Program-made: the position numbers and the translations under genes
Source of the DNA: a virus
Strand: one strand, 5' to 3'
IMG/VR virus record: IMGVR_UViG_3300034283_002790
Span: 1 to 64,000 of that record
Length of the DNA: 64,000 bases
The notes under the pieces: generated by a model
Database searches by the model: none
Seen by the model: only the letters and a program-made list of their open reading frames with translations
What the model was told of the DNA's origin: nothing
In this document: positions 1 to 8,400 of the stretch, piece by piece
Layout of the letters: every line of letters begins with the position of its first letter
Numbering within the stretch: position 1 is the first letter of the stretch

Positions 1-3000
1 TACCGTTTGTCCCTGAAGTTCCATTGGTTCCACTACTTCCTGATGTCCCATTTGTACCACTAGTACCATTCGTACCTGACGTTCCATTAGTCCCACTACT
101 ACCACTAGTTCCGTTAGTTCCTGAAGAGCCACTCGTACCATTAGTTCCGCTAGTTCCATTAGTACCGCTAGACCCCGAAGTACCATTAGTCCCTGATGTT
201 CCGTTTGTGCCCGAAGAACCTGAAGTACCATTAGTACCACTACTACCACTTGTCCCATTTGTACCTGATGAACCGCTAGTACCATTTGTTCCGCTAGTTC
301 CATCTGTACCCGATGAACCAGAAGTACCATTAGTACCTGATGTTCCATTTGTCCCGCTCGTACCATTGGTTCCATTTGTCCCGCTAGTACCATTAGTCCC
401 ACTTGTACCATTAGTCCCGTTGGTACCTGATGATCCATTAGTTCCATTAGTTCCTGAAGTCCCATTTGTACCGCTAGTTCCATTCGTACCGTTAGTCCCA
501 CTTGTACCATTAGTCCCTGAAGTTCCATTGGTTCCATTGGTTCCACTAGATCCATTTGTACCATTCGTACCTGAAGTCCCGTTAGTTCCGCTAGTTCCAT
601 TTGTTCCACTAGATCCATTTGTACCATCTGTGCCTGAAGTTCCATTGGTTCCGCTAGTACCGTTTGTACCATTAGTCCCACTAGTTCCGTTCGTACCTGA
701 AGTTCCATTTGTTCCTGATGTACCATTTGTTCCTGAAGTACCGTTAGTACCGTTTGTCCCACTAGTTCCATTCGTACCGTTTGTTCCCGATGTACCATTT
801 GTACCGCTAGTCCCGTTTGTACCATTTGTTCCTGACGTACCGTTTGTTCCATTAGTTCCACTACTACCACTTGTGCCATTAGTTCCTGACGAACCGCTTG
901 ATCCTGATGTTCCTGACGAACCGCTTGATCCTGATGATCCACTAGTACCATTTGTACCCGAAGTTCCGTTAGTTCCTGATGTTCCACTAGTTCCCGAAGA
1001 ACCACTTGAACCATTAATTACACCTAATGTTGTTTGACCAAAAGAATAATGAGTCGTACCTTCGGTAACAAAAGTAACTGTATGTGATTGATTTGAAGTG
1101 TTAGTAGCATTTACTTTAACCAAAATTCTATCTGTTGTATTGATAGTATAACCACTCTGATAAGTATCGCTTAACACCATTGATGGATTTGGTGAATTAG
1201 TTGTTACGGGTCCTGGGTCTGTTGTAAATAATAATGTTTCAGTTCCTCCTGTTGTTCTTGAATAAACCTCACAAAAAATATTAAAACTTGCGTTATTGTT
1301 TTCTTTGTATGAGTGTAAATAAAATGACCAAATTCCCGCAGGAATAACCGAAACATTTGGATAATTTGATGGTGTTAAATAGGATTGAATTGTTGATGTA
1401 ACACCATTTGCAATAGTAACTGTAACTGTTTGTTGAGATCCTGTAGTTGGAATTGGTGAAAATTCTTTATATGGTGTTTGTGTTACTGATTCGTTAAAAT
1501 AATAAATAAGACCACCTGAAATACCATTTACTCCACTTGTACCTGAAGAACCTGAGGTTCCACTAGTTCCTGATGTTCCATTTGTACCATTAGTCCCTGA
1601 AGTCCCTGATGTTCCGTTTGTTCCTGATGAACCGCTAGTTCCATTAGTACCACTTGAACCCGATGTTCCATTTGTTCCGTTAGTACCTGAACTACCGGAT
1701 GAACCACTTGTACCATTAGTCCCCGAAGAACCTGACGTACCATTTGTTCCGCTGGTTCCATTTGTGCCTGATGAGCCTGAAGTACCGTTTGTGCCGCTAC
1801 TTCCAGAAGTACCATTTGTTCCACTAGAACCTGATGTTCCATCTGTTCCGGATGAGCCTGAAGTGCCATTTGTTCCTGACGTTCCGTTTGTGCCCGAAGA
1901 ACCTGATGTACCGTTTGTTCCTGAAGAACCACTAGTTCCGTTAGTACCTGATGTACCGCTTGATCCACTAGTACCATCCGTACCTGAACTACCACTTGTT
2001 CCATCAGTACCGCTAGATCCGTTTGACCCATCCGTACCTGAAGTTCCATTTGTACCAGATGTTCCTTGTTCACCTACAAGACAAAGTGTAACACCCGCTT
2101 GTGTTTTATAACCAGGGTTTGAAGAATATGTGATACCAGCAACTAAAGTACCCGTTGAAGCAGTGTAACCACTAATAAAGATATATTCTATAACATCATC
2201 AGGTGCATACACACTTAATGTTTGTCCAGGACCCCATGACATATTTGGATACGAGGGTCCATTGTAGGTTGTACCTACCGATTGAAAATAATAATCTCCC
2301 GCTAAGAATGGTGTACAAATTACCGCGGATGTTCCTGAAGATCCATCTGTTCCACTAGTCCCTGAAGACCCGCTACTTCCATCTGTTCCTGAAGTACCAC
2401 TACTTCCGTCAGTACCTGATGTCCCACTAGATCCATCTGTTCCGCTTGTCCCACTACTTCCGTCTGTTCCTGAAGTACCACTTGACCCATCTGTTCCACT
2501 TGTGCCCGAAGATCCTGAACTACCGTCAGTTCCTGAAGTGCCACTACTACCATCTGTACCACTTGTACCACTACTTCCGTCTGTTCCGCTTGTTCCACTT
2601 GATCCATCTGTACCGCTAGTTCCGTCTGTTCCGCTTGAACCTGAAGTTCCATCCGTTCCGCTAGTTCCGCTTGAACCTGAAGTTCCATCCGTTCCGCTAG
2701 TTCCGCTTGAACCTGAAGTACCATCCGTTCCGCTAGTTCCACTAGAACCTGATGTCCCATTTGTTCCTGATGTTCCATCCGTACCCGAAGACCCGTTTGT
2801 ACCACTACTTCCTGACGTACCATTAGTTCCTGAACTTCCATTAGTGCCATTAGTACCACTTGTTCCATTTGTTCCTGAAGACCCGCTAGTTCCATTAGTA
2901 CCACTTGAACCTGATGTTCCATTTGTTCCTGAAGAACCGGAAGTACCTGAAGACCCTGAAGTACCGTTAGTTCCAGATGATCCAGATGTCCCATTTGTTC

Positions 3001-4042
3001 CGCTTGTCCCATTTGTTCCACTAGTTCCATTGGTGCCACTACTTCCTGATGTTCCATTTGTTCCTGATGTGCCGTTGGTTCCATTTGTTCCTGAGGATCC
3101 ACTTGTCCCATTTGTACCCGAACTTCCACTAGTTCCATTGGTTCCTGATGTTCCATTAACTCCAGATAAACCACTTGTACCATTGGTCCCGCTCGAACCG
3201 TTAGTACCATTCGTTCCTGATGTGCCGTTTGTCCCGCTTGAACCTGATGTCCCACTCGAACCTGATGTCCCATTTGTACCACTGGTTCCATTAGTTCCCG
3301 AAGAACCGCTCGTACCATTTGTGCCCGAACTTCCTGATGTTCCGTTTGTTCCTGAAGATCCACTAGACCCAGATGTACCGCTTGAACCTGAAGCACCAGT
3401 TGCGGTAACACCAGTTATAGAAACCGTGTTTCCAGAATTATCGTAAAGTACTATTGTACTTGAACCCGAAAAATATGTACCTCCTGTTGTGTAAACATCA
3501 AAAGGTTTGAAAATCCTCCAATTAGAATTTGATGTTCCTCCACTTACACCTTCAATTGTTGATCCAGTCCATGAATTAATAAATGATTGTCCGGCTGGGG
3601 TATTATTTTTTACCGTTGTCCCAAAGTTAGAAATAACAACAGTAGGTCCTCCAGGTCCTGTTGCACCAGTGGCGTTTGACCAAAGTGTATCGTAATTAGG
3701 TATATAATATTGATAGAACTGATCCAATTCATATACATAAACAACCATTCCCAATCTTCGTCTACCACTAGAAATATTATCAGAGTTTAGAGTTAAAACA
3801 TCCGGAGAAAAAACACTTCCAGAACCTTTTGTAAAACTTATTGGAATTGAGTTACCACTAAACTCAATTGATCCAGTTTGTCCAACTGGTATTTGATAAA
3901 TCAAATCTGTCAAGTTATAAACCTCAGAATACCCTCCAACTGATAAAATACTAAACGTTGTTCCAAAAGTTTGATTTCTCAATACAGATGGTGTTCCTAT
4001 TGATAGTGTTGGTGATATGGGATTTTTATACAGACCTGACAT
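1..4042 (-). CDS. Collagen-like tail fibre or adhesin (C-terminus beyond window)
   Basis: The frame is open on the minus strand from an ATG at 4042 to the window edge (at least 1346 codons); I checked the non-repeat parts for stops and found none. About 210 non-repetitive N-terminal residues are followed by Gly-X-Y block I (about residues 211-571), a roughly 80-residue insert, block II (658-839), a beta-rich insert of about 170 residues (840-1009), and block III running off the edge. The repeats are Gly-Thr-Ser, Gly-Thr-Asn and Gly-Ser-Ser, with almost no Pro or Lys. Collagen-like triple-helix stalks are common in phage fibres, so a receptor-binding or virion-surface fibre is inferred. It lies just downstream of two other large adhesin-like genes on the same strand. 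The receptor-binding tip is probably outside the window. Confidence 0.85.
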   Translation of the reverse strand, partial: MSGLYKNPISPTLSIGTPSVLRNQTFGTTFSILSVGGYSEVYNLTDLIYQIPVGQTGSIEFSGNSIPISFTKGSGSVFSPDVLTLNSDNISSGRRRLGMVVYVYELDQFYQYYIPNYDTLWSNATGATGPGGPTVVISNFGTTVKNNTPAGQSFINSWTGSTIEGVSGGTSNSNWRIFKPFDVYTTGGTYFSGSSTIVLYDNSGNTVSITGVTATGASGSSGTSGSSGSSGTNGTSGSSGTNGTSGSSGTNGTSGTNGTSGSSGTSGSSGTNGTSGTNGTNGSSGTNGTSGLSGVNGTSGTNGTSGSSGTNGTSGSSGTNGTNGTSGTNGTSGSSGTNGTSGTNGTSGTNGTSGSSGTNGTSGSSGTSGSSGTNGTSGSSGTNGTSGSSGTNGTSGTNGTNGSSGTNGTSGSSGTNGSSGTDGTSGTNGTSGSSGTSGTDGTSGSSGTSGTDGTSGSSGTSGTDGTSGSSGTDGTSGTDGSSGTSGTDGSSGTSGTDGSSGTSGTDGSSGSSGTSGTDGSSGTSGTDGSSGTSGTDGSSGTSGTDGSSGTSGTDGSSGSSGTSGTDGSSGTSAVICTPFLAGDYYFQSVGTTYNGPSYPNMSWGPGQTLSVYAPDDVIEYIFISGYTASTGTLVAGITYSSNPGYKTQAGVTLCLVGEQGTSGTNGTSGTDGSNGSSGTDGTSGSSGTDGTSGSSGTSGTNGTSGSSGTNGTSGSSGTNGTSGTNGTSGSSGTDGTSGSSGTNGTSGSSGTNGTSGSSGTNGTSGTNGTSGSSGTNGTSGSSGSSGTNGTNGTSGSSGTNGTSGSSGTNGTSGTSGTNGTNGTSGTSGTSGSSGTSGVNGISGGLIYYFNESVTQTPYKEFSPIPTTGSQQTVTVTIANGVTSTIQSYLTPSNYPNVSVIPAGIWSFYLHSYKENNNASFNIFCEVYSRTTGGTETLLFTTDPGPVTTNSPNPSMVLSDTYQSGYTINTTDRILVKVNATNTSNQSHTVTFVTEGTTHYSFGQTTLGVINGSSGSSGTSGTSGTNGTSGTNGTSGSSGSSGSSGTSGSSGSSGTNGTSGSSGTNGTNGTSGTNGTNGTSGTNGTSGTNGTNGTSGTNGTNGTSGTNGTSGTNGTSGTNGTSGTNGTNGTSGTNGTSGTDGTNGSSGTNGTSGTNGTSGTNGTNGSSGTNGTNGTSGTNGTSGTNGTNGTSGTNGTSGTNGTNGSSGTNGTNGTSGTNGTSGTNGTNGTSGTNGTSGTNGTSGSSGTDGTSGTNGTSGSSGTNGTSGSSGTNGTSGSSGTNGTSGTNGTSGSSGTNGTSGTNGTSGSSGTNGTSGSSGTNGTSGTNGTSGTNGTSGSSGTNGTSGTNG
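2629..2736 (-). repeat. Three tandem copies of a 36-bp collagen-coding unit
   Basis: Copies at 2629-2664, 2665-2700 and 2701-2736 are identical except for one substitution in the third. Each codes 12 residues of the Gly-X-Y stalk. The rest of the stalk is conserved only at protein level, so this looks like a recent slippage or unequal-exchange expansion. Confidence 0.9.
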
Positions 4043-4065
4043 TTTATTGTTATGAATTCAATTTA

Positions 4066-5424
4066 TTATTGTATATCATTTCCTTTAAAATAAATACGGA
4101 AATTATTGTTTAATTTGAAGATTGGACTTGGGAAAGTTGTATAAACTCGATACACATCTTGTGGTATTGTTGATCCCGTATAATTGAAGGTATATGTATA
4201 TATTGTTTGTTCCATATTTACCGGACTTAATGATTGTGCATTTCCTGAATCATTTAATCCAATTTCCACTTGTTTCAATCCATTGGTTGATCCAGTTGGA
4301 ATAATCCATGTGTACCATGATTGACATCCAACATAATTTTGAGGAACCTCTGTTGTAAAGAAATTGTAAGCCACTATATTGTTTCCAAAACTATCTAATC
4401 CACCAGAAGTTGTTGGAACAAACTGTGTAATTATTCCAGGGAATGAACCACCTGTCCACCCACTATAATTTACATATAGATTCATGTCTATGTTGAACTG
4501 TGTTTGATCCTGAGTTGGTTGAGATGAATTTGTAAACCCAAAGAAGTTAGATCCCCCATCATACATATACTGACCTATTGCCGTAGATCCTGTTACTGGT
4601 TCTATGAACAAAAAGACTTGATTTACAAACGTTGGACTTGAAGTAGGTGTTGGTGTTAATGTTGGGGTTAACGTTGGTGTGACAGTTGGAGTTACTGTAT
4701 TTGTAGGAGTTATTGTTGGAGTAATTGTTGGTGTAACCGTATTAGTTGGAGTGATTGATGGAGTTGGTGGTGGAGAAGTTGAAGTGACAGTTGGTGTAGG
4801 TGTTGTGGTTGGAGTTTTTGTTGGAGTAGTTGTTACCGTTGGTGTTGGTGTATATCCAGAAGAAGGGGTTACTGTTGGTGTTACTGTATTTGTTGGTGTT
4901 ACAGTATTCGTTGGAGTTGGGGTTACAGGACACCCACTTGTGTTACTTGGTGTTGGTCTTGGTGAAGTTGCCGGTCTTGGGGTTTTGCTTGGTTTTGGAC
5001 AACCACAAGGATTTGTACAAGTTTCTGTTGGTGTTGGAGTTATTGTTGGAGTAATAGTTGCGGTTATTGATGGTGTTGGTGTTGGAGTAGGCACTTTGCA
5101 AGGATCGTAAGATGGTGTAGGTGTTGGTGTTGAGGTTGGTGCCGGAGTTGGGGTTCTTGTAGGTGTGATAGTAACGGTCGGTGTTGGAGTTAATCTTGGT
5201 ACTTGTAAAATGTTATTACAATCGTTTCCACAAAATTGACCCAATACTAAAATTGTATAAGTTCCATATATTTCTCTTGGTGGAGTTAAAAGTGAAGAAT
5301 CAAAAAAATATGGTAACAATTGTGTTCCAAGATTTATAACAATATTTTGATTGTCTGGCTTGAACAATATTTGTGCATATTGACCATTGTAAGACGGACT
5401 AGAAATTGTTATTGTTTGACTCAT
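4066..5424 (-). CDS. Virion or fibre protein with long Thr-Pro linker
   Basis: This is a 452-residue protein. An N-terminal domain of about 75 residues starts [15 protein letters not shown] linker of about 190 residues (roughly 80-270) is made of TPT, TPTP and TNTVTPT repeats with a short Cys segment (NPCGCPKP). A C-terminal domain of about 180 residues is rich in aromatic residues, Gly, Ser and Thr. I recognise no named family. The linker resembles mucin-like or cell-surface stalks and recurs in the neighbours at 5464-10788 and 50038-50244. It lies between two adhesin-like genes, 39 nt from the next gene upstream, with a TATTTATA box 11 nt before the ATG. A tail-fibre or decoration role is inferred; Thr residues could be glycosylated by the phage enzymes at 13.7-32.4 kb. 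Confidence 0.8.
   Translation of the reverse strand: MSQTITISSPSYNGQYAQILFKPDNQNIVINLGTQLLPYFFDSSLLTPPREIYGTYTILVLGQFCGNDCNNILQVPRLTPTPTVTITPTRTPTPAPTSTPTPTPSYDPCKVPTPTPTPSITATITPTITPTPTETCTNPCGCPKPSKTPRPATSPRPTPSNTSGCPVTPTPTNTVTPTNTVTPTVTPSSGYTPTPTVTTTPTKTPTTTPTPTVTSTSPPPTPSITPTNTVTPTITPTITPTNTVTPTVTPTLTPTLTPTPTSSPTFVNQVFLFIEPVTGSTAIGQYMYDGGSNFFGFTNSSQPTQDQTQFNIDMNLYVNYSGWTGGSFPGIITQFVPTTSGGLDSFGNNIVAYNFFTTEVPQNYVGCQSWYTWIIPTGSTNGLKQVEIGLNDSGNAQSLSPVNMEQTIYTYTFNYTGSTIPQDVYRVYTTFPSPIFKLNNNFRIYFKGNDIQ
4089..4096 (-). promoter_or_regulatory. TATTTATT box, collagen-like gene
   Basis: Sense TATTTATT, 46 nt before the ATG at 4042 and inside the end of the upstream gene. Confidence 0.45.
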
Positions 5425-5435
5425 CGATACTTTTT

Positions 5436-5443
5436 TATAAATA
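5436..5443 (-). promoter_or_regulatory. TATTTATA box, gene 4066-5424
   Basis: Sense TATTTATA, 11 nt before the ATG. Confidence 0.6.
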
Positions 5444-5463
5444 CCTATTTAAACAAAATTGGT

Positions 5464-8400
5464 CTAAACAAAATAATTTGGATCCAATATAATTGGTGGA
5501 TTTGCACCTACTTGACGATATATAACAGTTCCATTAATACCCACCTCTATGTCAAAACTTCTTGGATCATTAACATCTGTTCTTCTAATAAGGTATTCGG
5601 TGTAAGAACCTTGGAAAATTTTCTCGGGATTTTGACCGTCTGGTCCCGGACATAATGGAAATAAATAAGTCGGACTTGTACTTACGGCTTTTCTCGGAAC
5701 CCACGCACTTGCCATACACCCAATTGTGGGGGGCCAAGCATTACCATCACAATCAACAAAAAAACCGTCTGAACCAAGCCAGTCACAAGTTGTGGCAGAT
5801 AACGAAGGTATGATTGTCAATGGATTACCAGAGTATGGATATGTTATATTAGAATACCACGGAACAATCCAAGTACCTGTTGAATTACGGTAACTCATGT
5901 TGCCAACTGTTCTTACAATACCTCTCACTCTAACAAAAGGGTCAATACTTCTAAGTGCTGTGTTAGAAATTGATGAATAATTTATATCAGCATAATAACT
6001 TGGGTTTACATTGTTGGCAATGAAAGTAGTTACCGTTCCAGAGCAGGCGGAACATAAAGGGTCATTTCCACCGTAGTTGTTAGTTATCAAATTCATATTG
6101 ATTATCATTTGGAAATTTCCAGGTGTATTAGTTGTGGTTACTGAAGATGAAGGATGAAATGACCAAGATTTTAATGTAAATTGATTATCAGCACAATTTG
6201 AATTTATATTAAGTGGTTGATAGTGATCAAAAATAATTACTTTATAATAATCGACTGATGTTGGTAAAGGGGCTGTTGGTAACCATCCTATATTAGTCAT
6301 TCTGGATAAATAAGAATTATAAAATGCGTCTCTATCGGTTTGACTTGAACACGTAATTGTTATCACATTATTAACTTTTGTGACATTGACTGTGTTTGGT
6401 ATATTAGAAGTACAAGTTGTAGTTACACCAGTATTAACTGTTGTACAGTTTCCACCTAATGGACCAAGAGGACTTATAGGTGAATAAAGAGTTGGTGTAA
6501 GTGTGTCCATTCTTGAATTGTCACCGGCACTACATGGACATTCCGGACCCCCCTGATTTGAGGCGTTTAAATATGGATTACTCAACCCAGGAAATTCAGG
6601 GTGAAAATACTTGAAAATATCTTCGTTTGCCAAAATGTTTGCACTACAACCTGTAACGGTAAAGTCAACATCGAGAAGGTTACAGGTAAAACTAGGATTT
6701 GAAGTTAATGTTGATAAAATAATTTCTTGACCATACGGGTAAGAGTAAAATTGTTGTATACAAGAATCACATTCGAACCGTTCCAAACAAGTGAAGTATA
6801 AATCCCAAGAAGTTTGGTTTTGAGTTTGATTCGGTATCACTTCGATTATTAAATAATCGCCATTATTAATAACAAAGTTACTCAAATTAATAACTTTCAT
6901 AAAATAATTGTTAGATGCCTGAAAAGTTGTGGTGAAAACATATTTTTTTGGTAAACTAGTTACTCTATAATCAATATTTTGATTTAGGTTAGGAATTACA
7001 CTATTTGGACATTGCATAACCCCACCTACTTGAATATATTCTACCACAATTGGTACATTACCATAATTCGATCCAATAAATGTTATTTTTAATGTGTCTG
7101 GAACAAGTTGACCTTGAAATGCATAGGGAATATATTTTTTACTCGGGTCTATATCAAAATGTGCATACATACTTCCCGGAGGAACTGCCGAACCCGGGAA
7201 TGTTGAATACTGTACTCTATGTTCATATGCTCCAGTAAGTGTTCCATTGGTACAATTAAATGATTGTATATTAACTTCTTGAGATGTGAAACAATCCATC
7301 ATTGCTTGAGTTGTTCCAGAAATCCCAGTTGGGGTGTATGTTGTTCCAGCAATTGTAACGGCTTGTAGAACTGGTGTATAAAGACCAGGAGGTAACATCG
7401 GGGAATTTAATCCAGTCATCGGATGGTTGTAATTGTAAGGACCAACAAACGGAAAAGGCGTACCAAAACCAGATTTTAATGCAATGTTTCCAGATGAATC
7501 ATACCAGAAAATTGTGTATGCCTGAATGTTTCCACAAGTTCCAGTTAAATTTCCACATGTCAATTGACCAACAGTATTTAAGTTATATCCAGAAAGACCT
7601 AAGTTACATGGGTCTGTACATAAATTCATGGTGGTCACACAATTCTCATCTAATGCGGTGACGATACCACTCGCATTGAACGTATTATCAAATGGTGTAC
7701 TTACAACGCTACCTCCAGTTGCAATTGACATATTAATTAGTGCGGTTATTCCTGCCGGATAGGTTGATGATGCAAATGTACTTGCCGGTGGAATGATTAA
7801 GTTCATTGTAATATTTTGAGAAATACAATTAGATGTTAACTGTTGGATTACTAAATCATCAAGACCTAATATATAATTATCATTATTACCACTTGGTTCA
7901 TTATCTGTAATTAAAATAATTATTTTTTTATGAGTTGGTAAGAAACTTCCCGCAATTCCAAAATTAATAATTCTATCAATTGCAACATCAGATGGCTCTG
8001 GACCACCGATACCATTACCCAAAAAGAACCCAAAAAGAGGATTATTTAATTTATTTAATTGTACTGAAAAAGATGATTGATTGTTTGGTGTCATAACTTC
8101 CATTGCAGTTATAACCTGTGCTCTATTTGGTCCAATGTTTTGGTAAACATATTTTTGTGATGCTGGAAGTGAAGTATATTCTACTGATGATACGTATGTT
8201 AAATAATTTGGAAAATCGTCAGTTTCATCAAAAATTACTAATCCAAGTCTATAATTGTTATTTGAATTAGTAATAATATTGTTTACAATAGTTGCTATGT
8301 TTGTTTTGATAGCATTTATTGCAGGTCCCATACTTCCAGTATAATCCACAACAAATACGACATCCATTCCATCTTCACAATCAACCTCAGGTAGAGGTAA

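Noticed and set aside
24-1037. Long plus-strand reading frame of Val-Pro repeats (also 1764-2111 and 2502-3446)
   Set aside because: It is the antisense of the Gly-X-Y collagen stalk; Gly-Thr-Ser codons read on the other strand give Val-Pro-Leu. The minus-strand frame is continuous with globular domains, the plus-strand frames are not.
1-3400. Possible CRISPR array or satellite DNA from the short tandem repeats
   Set aside because: Repeats have no spacers, keep codon phase and encode Gly-X-Y; they are a protein repeat.
1528-3411. Minus-strand frames rich in Gln, Val, Met and Leu (1528-2073, 2320-3411)
   Set aside because: These are a shifted frame of the same collagen repeat and stop at the non-repeat inserts.
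4679-5110. Plus-strand frame of Val-Gly repeats
   Set aside because: Antisense of the Thr-Pro linker of gene 4066-5424.
5436-5443. T4-type late promoter TATAAATA in the sense direction
   Set aside because: TATAAATA is present but on the strand opposite to the gene; the consistent sense-strand form across both strands is TATTTATA.
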